DNA of 64,000 nt from Bacillota bacterium. Its GTDB lineage: Bacteria; Bacillota_A; Clostridia; Lachnospirales; Lachnospiraceae. This document shows positions 36,161 to 46,328 of this stretch, piece by piece. The stretch is from assembly GCA_023443625.1 (NCBI GenBank), contig JAEZTQ010000101.1, forward strand, positions 1 to 64,000, given 5' to 3'. The translations under genes and the position numbers were made by a program. Numbering within the stretch: the stretch's first letter is position 1; each line of letters begins with the position of its first letter. The notes below the pieces were generated by a model. That model saw only the letters and a list, made by a program, of their open reading frames with translations. It was not told the origin of the DNA and searched no databases.

Positions 36161-36742
36161 ATGAGTTTAGTACCTTATGTCATTGAACAAACAAGTCGTG
36201 GTGAAAGAAGTTATGATATATATTCAAGATTATTAAAAGAAAGAATCATTTTCCTCGGTGAGGAAGTAAATGATGTTACTGCAAGTCTGATAGTAGCTCA
36301 ATTACTATTTCTTGAATCAGAAGATACTAGCAAGGATATTAGTTTTTATATCAATAGTCCTGGCGGATCTGTAACAGCAGGTATGGCAATTTATGATACA
36401 ATGAATTATATTAAATGTGATGTTTCAACAATTTGCATTGGTATGGCAGCCAGCATGGGAGCATTCCTACTCTCAGGAGGAGCAAAGGGCAAGAGATTTG
36501 CTCTGCCTAATGCAGAGATTATGATTCATCAGCCTTCCGGTGGTGCAAGAGGGCAGGCCACAGATATTAAAATTGTAGCTGATAATATTATTAAAACAAG
36601 AAAGAAATTAAATGAGATATTAGCTAAGAATACAGGAAAGCCTCTTGAAGTGATAGAAATAGATACAGAGAGAGACTATTATATGAGTGCTGAAGAAGCT
36701 AAAGAATATGGTATTATTGATGGAATCCTTGCCAGTAGATAA
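36161..36742 (+). CDS. clpP: ATP-dependent Clp protease proteolytic subunit
   Basis: A 193-residue serine peptidase with catalytic S98 (GMAASMGAF), H123 (MIHQPSGG) and the Asp in [17 protein letters not shown] near residue 172. It forms the two-ring tetradecamer that degrades substrates unfolded by ClpX or ClpC. AAGGAGG precedes the ATG. It sits between tig and clpX. Confidence 0.97.
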   Translation: MSLVPYVIEQTSRGERSYDIYSRLLKERIIFLGEEVNDVTASLIVAQLLFLESEDTSKDISFYINSPGGSVTAGMAIYDTMNYIKCDVSTICIGMAASMGAFLLSGGAKGKRFALPNAEIMIHQPSGGARGQATDIKIVADNIIKTRKKLNEILAKNTGKPLEVIEIDTERDYYMSAEEAKEYGIIDGILASR

Positions 36743-36795
36743 TCAGAGGTCTTTCATAGTATTATACACATCGAATAGAATGAGGTGATTAGGCA

Positions 36796-38091
36796 GTGGC
36801 AGGAAAAGTAGATGACAGAAAACAGCTAAGATGTTCCTTCTGTAATAAGACTCAGGATCAGGTCAGAAAATTGATAGCTGGACCTGGTGTATATATATGT
36901 GACGAGTGCATTGAGATATGCAGTGAAATCATTGAAGAAGAATTTGACGGAGATCCAATCATTGATTCAGATATCAATTTATTAAAACCCGTAGAGATTA
37001 AGGCTTTCTTAGATCAACATGTGGTTGGGCAGGAGGAGGCTAAAAAGGTTCTTGCTGTATCTGTTTATAATCATTACAAAAGAGTATTAGCTGATAAGGA
37101 TTTGGATGTCGAGCTTCAAAAAAGTAATATACTTATGATTGGTCCTACAGGATCAGGTAAGACATATCTAGCGCAGACTCTGGCTAAACTATTAAATGTT
37201 CCTTTTGCCATAGCAGATGCTACTGCTTTAACCGAAGCAGGATATGTAGGAGAAGATGTAGAGAATATACTTCTTAAAATTATCCAGGCAGCAGATTTCG
37301 ATCTTGAGCGTGCACAGTATGGTATAATTTATATTGACGAAATTGATAAAATTACCAGAAAATCAGAAAACACATCTATTACAAGAGATGTGTCCGGTGA
37401 AGGTGTTCAACAGGCTTTGCTTAAAATTTTAGAAGGTACAATTGCTTCTGTTCCGCCTCAGGGTGGAAGAAAACATCCTCATCAGGAATTTATTCAGATT
37501 GATACTACCAACATTTTATTTATCTGTGGTGGTGCTTTCGATGGGTTAGAGAAGATAATAGAGGCACGTATTGGTCAGAGGTCCATCGGCTTTAATGCAA
37601 ATATAGCAGATAAGAGTAAGATCAATGTAGGTGAACTCTTTAAACAGGTAATGCCCCAGGATTTAATCAAATTCGGTTTGATACCAGAGTTTGTTGGTCG
37701 TGTTCCCGTTCCCGTGGCACTTGATATGTTGGATGAAGAAGCCTTGGTGCATATTCTTACAGAACCCAAAAACGCTATTTCAAAGCAGTATAAGAAATTA
37801 TTTGAACTAGACGGTGTTGAACTGGAGTTTGAAGAGGATGCCCTTGAGGAGATTGCAAAGCAGTCTTTCCAAAGAAAAATTGGTGCTAGAGGACTTCGAG
37901 CAATCATGGAATCTGTAATGATGGATTCAATGTATAACATTCCTTCGGATACAAATACTATTAAGTGTATTATCACCAAGGACTCAGTTCTTGGAAAGGA
38001 TAAGCCGAAACTAGTAATGTCGGAAGAAAATGTAGCAAGAAAACCTATTGCCAAGCGTGGTTCAAAAAAAAGCAAGGGTGAAATAGCATAA
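36796..38091 (+). CDS. clpX: ATP-dependent Clp protease ATP-binding subunit ClpX
   Basis: A 431-residue AAA+ unfoldase. The N-terminal C4 zinc finger is CSFCNK...CDECIEIC, Walker A is GPTGSGKT near residue 120, Walker B is [10 protein letters not shown], and the arginine-finger/sensor region is [12 protein letters not shown]. It delivers tagged proteins to ClpP. The start is GTG, six bases after GAGGTGAT. In many clostridia lon follows clpX; here only about 190 bases with a terminator and repeat remnants separate it from engB. Confidence 0.97.
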   Translation: MAGKVDDRKQLRCSFCNKTQDQVRKLIAGPGVYICDECIEICSEIIEEEFDGDPIIDSDINLLKPVEIKAFLDQHVVGQEEAKKVLAVSVYNHYKRVLADKDLDVELQKSNILMIGPTGSGKTYLAQTLAKLLNVPFAIADATALTEAGYVGEDVENILLKIIQAADFDLERAQYGIIYIDEIDKITRKSENTSITRDVSGEGVQQALLKILEGTIASVPPQGGRKHPHQEFIQIDTTNILFICGGAFDGLEKIIEARIGQRSIGFNANIADKSKINVGELFKQVMPQDLIKFGLIPEFVGRVPVPVALDMLDEEALVHILTEPKNAISKQYKKLFELDGVELEFEEDALEEIAKQSFQRKIGARGLRAIMESVMMDSMYNIPSDTNTIKCIITKDSVLGKDKPKLVMSEENVARKPIAKRGSKKSKGEIA

Positions 38092-38135
38092 TAAACAAGG
38101 AGTGGCACTCTATGCGAGCCACATGTTGTTAACAA

Positions 38136-38182
38136 AAAGGGGATATTACAAAACATTATTGTTTTGCAGCATCCCCTTCTTT
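38136..38182 (+). terminator. Terminator after clpX
   Basis: GGGGAT...CAAAAC pairs with GTTTTG...ATCCCC, followed by TTCTTTATT. It may be partial, since engB follows within 100 bases. The downstream part (38185-38225) resembles the dispersed repeat of 27935-28205. Confidence 0.75.
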
Positions 38183-38277
38183 ATTCAATAGGCGAGTAGC
38201 CACTTTCTTGTTCAATAGAAAATTACCCAATAATATATAAGAGCCCTAGCTTTTCCATAGGGTAGAAAGAGGAAAAT

Positions 38278-38898
38278 GTGATAATAAAAAGTACTAATTT
38301 GGAGACGGTCTGTGGAATAACAAGTGCATTTCCCCAGAATGATAAACCAGAGGTTGCTTTTGCTGGTAAATCTAATGTGGGTAAATCCTCATTAATTAAT
38401 GGCCTTATGAATCGTAAAGCCTTAGCCAGAACATCATCCCAACCCGGTAAGACGCAGACAGTTAATTTTTATAATATCAATGAAGAGCTTTACTTTGTGG
38501 ATTTGCCAGGGTATGGATATGCAAAGGTGTCTGTAGCAGTGAAGGAAAAGTGGGGTAAGATGATTGAGAAGTATTTAAGAACCTCAGAGCAATTAAAAGC
38601 TGTATTTCTACTTGTAGATATACGACATGAACCCTCAGCTAATGATAAGAATATGTATGATTGGATAGTATATCAGGGTTTTAAGCCAATTATTATCGCT
38701 ACAAAGCTTGATAAGATAAATCGTAGTCAAAGGGATAAGCAGCTTAAAATAATTAGAGAAGGACTTGAAGTTGTACCAGGTACAAAAATACTGCCCTTTT
38801 CTTCTGTGACGAAGCAGGGCAGAGATGAAATATGGGAATGTATTGAGGAAATCTGTGGATTGAATACAGAGGAAGTAAATCCTACAAATCCCACATAA
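38278..38898 (+). CDS. engB: Ribosome biogenesis GTPase EngB (YsxC)
   Basis: A 206-residue GTPase needed for large-subunit assembly. G1 is GKSNVGKS, G3 is DLPGYGYA, G4 is TKLD, and the G5 region is SSVTKQG. The start is GTG, five bases after AAAGAGG; the ATG two bases earlier is out of frame. It lies downstream of clpX, as in other Firmicutes. Confidence 0.95.
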   Translation: MIIKSTNLETVCGITSAFPQNDKPEVAFAGKSNVGKSSLINGLMNRKALARTSSQPGKTQTVNFYNINEELYFVDLPGYGYAKVSVAVKEKWGKMIEKYLRTSEQLKAVFLLVDIRHEPSANDKNMYDWIVYQGFKPIIIATKLDKINRSQRDKQLKIIREGLEVVPGTKILPFSSVTKQGRDEIWECIEEICGLNTEEVNPTNPT

Positions 38899-38907
38899 AG
38901 GATAATG

Positions 38908-39432
38908 CTATTTATTTTCCAACAGAGTAGACATTAAGTAGGAATAAATGTCTGAACTTTTTTCTTTCCAATTACTACAGAGGAGAGAAGCTTCTTCTTG
39001 CGTTGTTACGGATAAAGTCAAATCTATAATGGGTAGATCTCTTTCGATTACGCATAGATGAACTCCAAACTCTCCCTTTTTAATCTGGTAGTATTCTGCA
39101 CGAGTAGAAACCTCTTCCTGAAGTTCATATTTATTTTTAGAAAGATAACTCTCAATATCCTCTTTGATTCCGGAGGATATCATATTATCAAAGAAAACCA
39201 GAGTCTGTAATCCGCTTTCTGTTATGCGGTATAAAGTGCTATTACGAATGGTTTTAGTTGATATAAAAGCATCATCTATCAACTCAGAGATAGCCCGCTG
39301 AATATTAAAATAGTTGGTATACTCCTTTTCTAATATAAAGGCAGTCAACTGAGCATTTGTTAGTGGAAAGCTTACTCGGCTAAGAATATACAAAATCATT
39401 AATTTATATAACATAAAGGTATCAGATTGCAT
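38908..39432 (-). CDS. DUF4364 family protein
   Basis: A 174-residue protein whose N-terminal half looks like a winged helix (LYKLMILYILSRVSFPLTNAQL, AISELIDDAFI, YRITESG), followed by a mixed alpha/beta C-terminal half. This matches DUF4364, found in clostridia with unknown function; a DNA-binding role is inferred from the fold. Its start overlaps the radical SAM gene by 11 bases, so the two are co-translated. Confidence 0.8.
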   Translation of the reverse strand: MQSDTFMLYKLMILYILSRVSFPLTNAQLTAFILEKEYTNYFNIQRAISELIDDAFISTKTIRNSTLYRITESGLQTLVFFDNMISSGIKEDIESYLSKNKYELQEEVSTRAEYYQIKKGEFGVHLCVIERDLPIIDLTLSVTTQEEASLLCSNWKEKSSDIYSYLMSTLLENK

Positions 39433-40372
39433 AATGACCTCCTTTGAATGCGAATAACCCCTGATAACTGTCTAGCTCTTTCATCCTGCTGTGAATTCGG
39501 TTTAAGACCTTTTTTTTATCGGCACTCCAGAGTGGAGCCAGAAGTAGTTTTTTTGGGCCATCTCCAGTGATACGATGGATTATCATATGTGGAGGAAGAA
39601 CCTCCAGGCAGGCTATGAGGACATCAATATAATCTTCCATGGATAAGGCCTCGTCTAGCAGTCCCTCTTGATATAACTTTCCAAGATCTGTATCTTTTAA
39701 TATGTGTAGAAGTTGAAGCTTTATGCCTTGTACTGGAAGTCTGGATATATATTCCATGGTCCTTAACATATCATGTTTTGTCTCTCCTGGCAAGCCCAGA
39801 ATGGTATGAACAATAATGGTGATTCCTAGGGAGTGGAGTTTATGAACTTGTTCTTCAAAGGTAGATAAGGAATATCCACGGCGTATAAAGGATGATGTCT
39901 CTTCATGGATCGTCTGCAGTCCTAGTTCAATCCAAACTGGTTTGATACTGTTAAGTTCTTTTAATAAGTCTAGGACGTCATCACCTAGACAGTCAGGTCT
40001 TGTTGCTATAGATAGAATTACAATATCAGGATGCTTGATGGCTTCCATAAATAAATTCCTAAGATAGGATATAGGAGCGTGGGTGTTGGTATATGCTTGA
40101 AAATAAGCAATATATTTTAATTCCCCCGATTTTTTTGTTTTTGGTACAATTAACTTTTTTGCATTCTCTATCTGATGGGTAATGGAATTAGAAAAAGGTG
40201 CTGCAAAATCTCCAGATCCCCCCTTACTGCAGAAGATACAACCACGGGTATCAATGGTTCCATCACGATTAGGGCAACTCATACCACCATTTAAGGATAA
40301 TTTATATATTTTGTGGCCATAGGTTTTCTTTAGTTCATAATCTAGAGAATGATACCGTTTCTCATCCCACAT
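39422..40372 (-). CDS. Radical SAM protein, YhcC/TIGR01212-like
   Basis: A 316-residue radical S-adenosylmethionine protein. The [4Fe-4S] cysteines lie in CPNRDGTIDTRGCIFC near residues 33-48, followed by GGSGDFA. Further conserved parts are WIELGLQTIHEETSSFIRRG and HTILGLPGET. Its C-terminus is like that of the Elp3-related YhcC group. The substrate is unknown. It is downstream of the malic enzyme gene (six-base gap) and overlaps the DUF4364 gene. Confidence 0.9.
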   Translation of the reverse strand: MWDEKRYHSLDYELKKTYGHKIYKLSLNGGMSCPNRDGTIDTRGCIFCSKGGSGDFAAPFSNSITHQIENAKKLIVPKTKKSGELKYIAYFQAYTNTHAPISYLRNLFMEAIKHPDIVILSIATRPDCLGDDVLDLLKELNSIKPVWIELGLQTIHEETSSFIRRGYSLSTFEEQVHKLHSLGITIIVHTILGLPGETKHDMLRTMEYISRLPVQGIKLQLLHILKDTDLGKLYQEGLLDEALSMEDYIDVLIACLEVLPPHMIIHRITGDGPKKLLLAPLWSADKKKVLNRIHSRMKELDSYQGLFAFKGGHYAI

Positions 40373-40378
40373 AAAATC

Positions 40379-41545
40379 CTACTTTCTAATATGCGCTTTT
40401 ACTGCTTGGCTAACAACATCACTTACTCTTAGGTCAAAGGCCTGAGGCATTATATTATTCTCGTTAAGGTCTTTATCTTCCACAAGCCCTGCGATTGCAA
40501 TAGCAGCTGCGAGCTTCATCTCCTCAGTAATCTGTGTAGCTCTGCCTTCTAATGCCCCCTTAAAAATACCCGGGAAGGCCACAACATTATTAACTTGATT
40601 AGCAAAATCAGATCGTCCAGTGGCTACAACTTTAGCTCCAGCTTCCTTTGCCAAGTCCGGCATTATTTCGGGAATAGGATTTGCCATGGCAAAGATAATC
40701 CCATTCTTATTCATGGAAGCAACCATTTCCTTTGTAACTATATTAGGTGCTGAAACACCAACAAATAAATCGGCACCAAGGAAAGCGTCTGCCAGAGATC
40801 CCTCTTTATTCTCAAGATTGGTAACTTGCAGCATTTGTTCCTGCATCCAATTCAGATTATCAGAATTTTTAGAAATAATTCCATTTCTATCACAAAGTAT
40901 TAGTTGCTGAAAGCCATAGGTAAGTAATAGCTTAGATATGGCTATTCCTGCTGATCCAGCTCCATTTACTACTACTTTGCAGTCTTCTTTATTCTTACCG
41001 GTGACCTTAAGAGCATTAATTGCAGCAGCTAGTACAACAATAGCAGTTCCATGCTGGTCATCGTGAAAAACTGGGATATCAAGGATAGTTTTTAGTCTTT
41101 CTTCTATTTCGAAGCATTTGGGTGCAGAGATATCCTCTAGATTAATACCGCCAAAGGCGGGAGCAATTGCGGTGATGGTTTTTATGATTTCTTCTGTATC
41201 CTGTGTATCAAGACAAATGGGAATGGCATTTATACCTGCAAACTCCTTAAATAGAACGGCTTTTCCTTCCATTACAGGCATAGCAGCGTAAGGGCCGATA
41301 TTACCAAGTCCCAGTACAGCACTGCCATCCGATATAACAGCAATGGTATTAGATTTAATGGTATATTTATATGCAGCTTCTTTATTCTCAGCTATAACTC
41401 TACAGGGCTCTGCAACTCCAGGGGTGTAGGCAATGGCTAAATCTTCTCTTGATTTCACCTGACACTTTGAAGTGATTTCCAATTTGCCACGCCAGGCTTC
41501 GTGCATTTTTAAAGCTTCCTCGTTAATATTCAAAATAACCTCCAT
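40379..41545 (-). CDS. NAD(P)-dependent malic enzyme
   Basis: A 388-residue enzyme that oxidatively decarboxylates malate to pyruvate. AYTPGVAEPCR is the N-terminal signature; FHDDQHGTAIVVLAA is the metal and catalytic loop; VVNGAGSAGIAI is the Rossmann motif; FAMANPIPEI completes the NAD(P) domain. It lacks the C-terminal phosphotransacetylase-like extension. A good minus-strand promoter lies 65-93 bases upstream (41610-41638). Confidence 0.95.
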   Translation of the reverse strand: MEVILNINEEALKMHEAWRGKLEITSKCQVKSREDLAIAYTPGVAEPCRVIAENKEAAYKYTIKSNTIAVISDGSAVLGLGNIGPYAAMPVMEGKAVLFKEFAGINAIPICLDTQDTEEIIKTITAIAPAFGGINLEDISAPKCFEIEERLKTILDIPVFHDDQHGTAIVVLAAAINALKVTGKNKEDCKVVVNGAGSAGIAISKLLLTYGFQQLILCDRNGIISKNSDNLNWMQEQMLQVTNLENKEGSLADAFLGADLFVGVSAPNIVTKEMVASMNKNGIIFAMANPIPEIMPDLAKEAGAKVVATGRSDFANQVNNVVAFPGIFKGALEGRATQITEEMKLAAAIAIAGLVEDKDLNENNIMPQAFDLRVSDVVSQAVKAHIRK

Positions 41546-41609
41546 TCTGTCAAAGCAACGTGAATTTGAGTATTAGTTCAAGTTACCAACAGTTAAATAT
41601 TCCAAAGCT

Positions 41610-41638
41610 ATCATATCACTATAAAATTGGTAAATCAA
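41610..41638 (-). promoter_or_regulatory. Promoter of the malic enzyme operon
   Basis: On the minus strand TTGATT (41638-41633), a 17-base spacer, then TATGAT (41615-41610). It directs transcription toward the malic enzyme, radical SAM and DUF4364 genes. The rest of the 320-base divergent gap holds a TATAAT (41750-41755) that may serve rho, with no clear -35. Confidence 0.75.
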
Positions 41639-41866
41639 GTATTTTACTGGCTGATCTATGCGCACATTATATATAAAATTATAGAAATATGGAGGAAAAT
41701 AGGAGGATTAGCTTATAAGAAAATACTTTTCTTTCTTGTCTCCATGTTGTATAATAAACTAGTGTAATCAAGGATAATCTATGGATATATTCTCATAATT
41801 ATTATCTAATTCATCTCTATATCACATTCCGTAAGAGAATCCAATTTAAATCGAAGGAGCGTATGC

Positions 41867-43357
41867 ATGAAAAATAGGTATGATTCAATGACCCTTGTTA
41901 ATTTGAGGGAACTTGCAAAAGAAAAAGGACTAAAGAATATTACCACGCTTAAAAAAGGCGAATTAGTGGAGGTTTTGATTAAATCAGATTCGGAATCGGG
42001 TCAAACGCAACAGGTGAACATAGAAAAGAAACCTGCTGAGACGACCTTGGCAAAGCAGATAAAGACGGAAAAGGATAAGACAGAGATGATTAATGCTGAC
42101 CCGAATACAGAAAATCAGAATAAGGAAGAGAACGATAAAATTGAGCAAGAAAAAGTAGAACAGACGCAACAGGCAGTACGTGATGAGAAGAAAACTCTGG
42201 CAGCTCAAAGCGAAGTGGACCAATTGGACAGTGGCGAAACTAAGGTTGGTATTTTAGAAGTTCTCCCTGATGGATATGGATTTATCCGCTGTGATAATTA
42301 TCTGCCAGGTGAAAATGATGTCTATGTTTCACCTGCCCAGATTCGCCGTTTTAATTTAAAAACGGGAGACATTGTATCCGGTAATACTAGAGTACGAAAT
42401 CAGAATGAGAAGTTTAGCGCATTATTATATATTAAATCTGTAAATGGTTTTCATCCAAGTGAGGCACAAAAACGTAAGAGATTTGAAGATCTTACGCCTG
42501 TTTTTCCTAACAATAGAATACATCTGGAGACTCCTGGAATTGGCGTGGCAATGAGGATGGTAGATTTAATTTCGCCAATTGGCAAAGGACAAAGAGGGAT
42601 GATTGTATCACAGCCAAAGGCCGGAAAAACAACCTTATTGAAGCAGATAGCTAAGGCTGTAACAAAGAATCACGCGGATATGAAGCTGATTATACTTTTA
42701 ATTGATGAACGCCCCGAAGAGGTTACGGACATTAAAGAATCCATTGAAGGAAAAAATGTAGAGGTTATATACTCGACTTTTGATGAACTTCCTGAAAATC
42801 ACAAAAGGGTATCGGAGATGGTTATTGAGCGTGCAAAGCGTCTGGTGGAGCATAAACAGGATGTTATTATTCTTCTTGACAGTATAACTAGACTTGCAAG
42901 AGCATATAACTTAACAGTACAGCCAAGCGGAAGGACTCTTTCCGGTGGTTTGGACCCGGCAGCTCTTCATATGCCAAAGAAGTTTTTTGGTGCAGCAAGA
43001 AATATGCGTGAAGGAGGAAGTCTTACTATACTTGCCACAGCCCTGGTAGAGACAGGCAGTAGAATGGATGATGTAGTCTTTGAAGAATTTAAGGGAACAG
43101 GTAATATGGAATTAGTACTTGATAGAAGCTTATCTGAGAAACGAATATTCCCTGCCATAGATCTTCATAGATCCAGTACAAGACGAGATGATCTATTACT
43201 TACTCAAGGTGAGATGGAAGCTACTTATTTAATGCGAAAAGCCTTAGGCGGGTTAAAATCTGATGAAGCCTTAGAAAGAATTATTGATATGTTCTTTCGA
43301 ACAAAAACTAATATAGAGTTTATTGAGACCATTAAAAAAACCAAAATAGTGTTCTAG
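41867..43357 (+). CDS. rho: Transcription termination factor Rho
   Basis: A 496-residue RNA helicase. The Rho_N motif ([13 protein letters not shown]) is followed at about residues 45-125 by a Gln/Glu/Lys-rich, probably disordered insertion, then the cold-shock-like RNA-binding domain ([10 protein letters not shown]), and the hexameric ATPase with Walker [12 protein letters not shown], Walker [15 protein letters not shown] and the Q/R-loop region. Insertions of this type are known in some clostridial and actinobacterial Rho proteins. AAGGAG is seven bases upstream of the ATG. It is followed by rpmE, the usual order. Confidence 0.96.
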   Translation: MKNRYDSMTLVNLRELAKEKGLKNITTLKKGELVEVLIKSDSESGQTQQVNIEKKPAETTLAKQIKTEKDKTEMINADPNTENQNKEENDKIEQEKVEQTQQAVRDEKKTLAAQSEVDQLDSGETKVGILEVLPDGYGFIRCDNYLPGENDVYVSPAQIRRFNLKTGDIVSGNTRVRNQNEKFSALLYIKSVNGFHPSEAQKRKRFEDLTPVFPNNRIHLETPGIGVAMRMVDLISPIGKGQRGMIVSQPKAGKTTLLKQIAKAVTKNHADMKLIILLIDERPEEVTDIKESIEGKNVEVIYSTFDELPENHKRVSEMVIERAKRLVEHKQDVIILLDSITRLARAYNLTVQPSGRTLSGGLDPAALHMPKKFFGAARNMREGGSLTILATALVETGSRMDDVVFEEFKGTGNMELVLDRSLSEKRIFPAIDLHRSSTRRDDLLLTQGEMEATYLMRKALGGLKSDEALERIIDMFFRTKTNIEFIETIKKTKIVF

Positions 43358-43481
43358 TCCTAATATTATTAATATATTCTCAATTAATATATCTATTTCA
43401 AAAATCTTCAAAAAATCTTGTTATATGAATACATCAGGTTGAAAGTCAGTAGGGGCATCTGCTTTTTACTTTATTTAGCTA

Positions 43482-43510
43482 TTGCAATAGAAGTCATCCT
43501 ATGCTATAAT
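43482..43510 (+). promoter_or_regulatory. SigA promoter of rpmE
   Basis: TTGCAA at 43482-43487, a 17-base spacer ending in TGC, and TATAAT at 43505-43510, giving an extended -10. A weak hairpin with T run (about 43447-43470) just upstream may terminate rho. The rest of the 240-base gap shows nothing else. Confidence 0.8.
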
Positions 43511-43599
43511 GATAAAGCTGTTTATTAGATTGGAATTACTATAATATAATCATATTATACTAATCTATAAATACTATATGTTAGTAAAGAGGTGAAAAC

Positions 43600-43809
43600 A
43601 TGAAAGACGGAATCCATCCCAAATATCATCAGGCTAAAGTTGTATGCAACTGCGGTAACGAATTTGTAACAGGATCAACAAAGGACGACATCCATGTTGA
43701 AGTCTGCTCCAAATGTCATTCATTCTACACAGGTCAGCAAAAGGCTGCTACAGCACGTGGTGCTATTGATAGGTTTAATCGTAAGTATGGTTTAGGTCAG
43801 GATAAATAA
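43600..43809 (+). CDS. rpmE: Ribosomal protein bL31
   Basis: A 69-residue large-subunit protein. It has the four zinc cysteines in VVCNCGN and [11 protein letters not shown], so it is the zinc-containing (C+) form, and the typical ending [20 protein letters not shown] precedes the ATG. Confidence 0.97.
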   Translation: MKDGIHPKYHQAKVVCNCGNEFVTGSTKDDIHVEVCSKCHSFYTGQQKAATARGAIDRFNRKYGLGQDK

Positions 43810-43861
43810 TAGAATTAGATTTTATTAACTTATCTACTAATCTAATGCAAAATTTAAGGTT

Positions 43862-43900
43862 AAAAATTGGGTTGAGGTTTGCTTCCTCAGCCTATTTTTA
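43862..43900 (+). terminator. Terminator after rpmE
   Basis: AAAAATTGGGTTGAGG pairs with CCTCAGCCTATTTTT (one wobble and small mismatches) around a seven-base loop; the 3' arm ends in a T run. Confidence 0.85.
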
Positions 43901-43986
43901 AATAAAGAAAAGGTTTATATGGCATTTTACTAAGATTTTTACAAGAGTACGATAACAGATAATTGAAGAAAGGTTCGGGTGTAAAA

Positions 43987-45450
43987 ATGAGACCATCAGG
44001 TATTAGAGGAATGGCTGTTATGGAAGGCGTTTTGATGAAGAATAAAGCAGATTACGCCGTAGCAGTTCGTAAACCTAATAATGAAATTTCAGTGGAAAAA
44101 AATGTACACAAAGATTTTTCAGATAAGGTAAAACTATTTAAGCTACCCATTTTCCGTGGAATGCTTGCCTTTGTTGATTCCGTAGTAATTGGTGTTAAAG
44201 TCTTAAATTATTCCTCCAACTTCTTAGAAGAAGAGGATAAAGCCCAGAACAATAATAAGAAGATTAAAAAGGACAATAAGGCAAGCGCTGATACCTCCGA
44301 CTTTGAAATAGAAGAGGTATCAATTATGCCCAGCAATGCTGACAGTCTTGATCATACAGAAAACATAAAAGAATCAGAAGAAAGAAAATGGGATAAAGGA
44401 AATACATTATTAATTGCAGTGGCAATAATAATATCTATGATCTTGTCTGCTGCACTTTTCATGATATTACCGGTAGTTATTATTAATTTACTTTCTCGTG
44501 TTATAGAAAGTAAACAGATAATAAATATTATCGATGCTGTAATTCGCCTTGGAATTTTTATAGGATTTGTTATCCTTGCAGTTAAAATTCTTGGAATACG
44601 TAGGATATTTATGTATCATGGGGCAGAACATAAAACGATTAATTGTCTGGATAATGGACTTGAGCTGACAGTTCATAATATAAAAAAACAATCATTAGAG
44701 CATAAATATTGTAGAACGGGATTTATCTTATTTGTGATACTTTTGAGCATAGTGATATTTATGCTTTTACCATCAGGAAGCCTCCTATGGAGAATAGTAT
44801 CAAGAATACTTCTTATTCCTTTGATAGCAGGTATCTCTTATGAGCTAAGCTGTTTACTTGGAAGAAGTGATAGTAAGATAGTTAATCTACTCAGAAAACC
44901 AGGATTGTGGTTGCAGGGACTAACTGTAAAAGAACCGGATGATTCCATGATTGAGGTAGCAATTGAAGCTGTAGGAGCGGTGTTTAACTGGAAAGAATTT
45001 GTGGCTTCCTCCAAAGCATCAAAGAAAGAGAAAAGTACTTCACTTAGAAAACGTTCTATGCAATCAAAGCAAGAAGAGTTATCAAAGAAAAAGGATAACA
45101 AATCAAAGCAGACATCAAAAGAAGCTTCAAAGCCGGCCAAGGAGTCGAAACAGGTAGATACATCCAAGGAAAGAATAACATCTACAACTGGGGATGCTTC
45201 TATTAAAGAACAGACCGGTAAAGAACAGACCGGTAAGGAGAGTAATTCATCAGCAAATACGAAAGATATGACCAACATATCAAAGAAGGATAATAGAGGA
45301 AAGAAAAATTTCTCTGAACAAAGTGAGATTACTCCTGTCCAGCGTAAGTCATCGAAGGCTGATGAAGAGGATGATGAGATTTTAAAGGCTCTGGATAAAT
45401 ACTTTGATAGTGGCTTGAAGGATTCTGGCAAAGCATCTGGAGATAAATAG
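43987..45450 (+). CDS. DUF1385 (YqhQ-like) membrane protein with long charged tail
   Basis: A 487-residue protein. The DUF1385 core spans about residues 1-340: MRPSGIRGMAVMEGVLMKNK at the start, several membrane helices at about 140-215 and 245-285, and MYHGAEHKTINCLD, a motif typical of the family. The function is unknown; the gene is conserved next to rpmE and prmC in Firmicutes. The last 145 residues are Lys/Ser/Glu-rich low complexity and not normal for the family. ATG 43987 gives the typical N-terminus; a TTG 24 bases upstream is the other option. Confidence 0.88.
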   Translation: MRPSGIRGMAVMEGVLMKNKADYAVAVRKPNNEISVEKNVHKDFSDKVKLFKLPIFRGMLAFVDSVVIGVKVLNYSSNFLEEEDKAQNNNKKIKKDNKASADTSDFEIEEVSIMPSNADSLDHTENIKESEERKWDKGNTLLIAVAIIISMILSAALFMILPVVIINLLSRVIESKQIINIIDAVIRLGIFIGFVILAVKILGIRRIFMYHGAEHKTINCLDNGLELTVHNIKKQSLEHKYCRTGFILFVILLSIVIFMLLPSGSLLWRIVSRILLIPLIAGISYELSCLLGRSDSKIVNLLRKPGLWLQGLTVKEPDDSMIEVAIEAVGAVFNWKEFVASSKASKKEKSTSLRKRSMQSKQEELSKKKDNKSKQTSKEASKPAKESKQVDTSKERITSTTGDASIKEQTGKEQTGKESNSSANTKDMTNISKKDNRGKKNFSEQSEITPVQRKSSKADEEDDEILKALDKYFDSGLKDSGKASGDK

Positions 45451-45476
45451 TACATTCAATGAGTTTGTGAGGTTGC

Positions 45477-46307
45477 ATGAGCACATATAAGGAGTTATTA
45501 AAGACAGCACGAAAAATACTGGAAGAAAAGGGTATTGAAGATGCAAATGTGGATGCTTGGTATTTGTTGTCTTACGTATTTAAGATAAGTCGAACAGATT
45601 ATATACTTAAGGAAGATCATATTGGAGACCTTGAAGATACATCGCGCTTTATGAAATATGTTAAAATGAGGTCAGAACATGTTCCGTTACAATATATTAC
45701 AGGTTCCCAGGAATTCATGGGTTTAGAATTTGATGTTACTCCTAAAGTTCTGATACCAAGACAGGATACGGAGACTTTGGTAGAAGAGGTAATTAAGGTA
45801 TGCGAGGGAAAATCAGTATTAGATATGTGTACTGGGTCCGGCTGTATTATTGTTAGTATTGCCAAGTTAGGAAGACCTATTAAAGCAGTAGGAGTGGATA
45901 TTTCTGCGGATGCCCTAGGAGTTGCAGCTAAAAATGCTATGAAGCATGATGTCCAGATAGAATGGATCGAAAGTAATTTATTTGAGCAAATCCATGGAGA
46001 TTATGATATTATCGTATCTAACCCACCTTATATACGGGCAAAGGTTATTGAAGAGCTAATGCCGGAGGTAAAGAATTACGAACCTCATATTGCACTTAAT
46101 GGAAGAGAAGATGGCTTGTATTTTTATCGTAGAATTACTGCGTCTTTGAAAATACATTTACGCAGTAAGGGAGCCATATTTTTTGAAATAGGGCATGATC
46201 AGGGGGAAGCCGTGAGGGAAATCCTTAAGCAGGAAGGCTTTGCGGATATATTAATTAAAAAGGATTTAAGCGGACTTGACAGGGTTGTGTCTGCAATAAA
46301 ACCGTAA
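45477..46307 (+). CDS. prmC: Release factor glutamine methyltransferase
   Basis: A 276-residue SAM-dependent enzyme that methylates the GGQ glutamine of release factors. SAM-binding motif LDMCTGSGCI and catalytic NPPYI are present, with an N-terminal helical domain (DAWYLLSYV). It lies 21 bases ahead of its substrate gene prfA. Confidence 0.95.
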   Translation: MSTYKELLKTARKILEEKGIEDANVDAWYLLSYVFKISRTDYILKEDHIGDLEDTSRFMKYVKMRSEHVPLQYITGSQEFMGLEFDVTPKVLIPRQDTETLVEEVIKVCEGKSVLDMCTGSGCIIVSIAKLGRPIKAVGVDISADALGVAAKNAMKHDVQIEWIESNLFEQIHGDYDIIVSNPPYIRAKVIEELMPEVKNYEPHIALNGREDGLYFYRRITASLKIHLRSKGAIFFEIGHDQGEAVREILKQEGFADILIKKDLSGLDRVVSAIKP

Positions 46308-46328
46308 TTTATTGGAGGAATTATAGTT

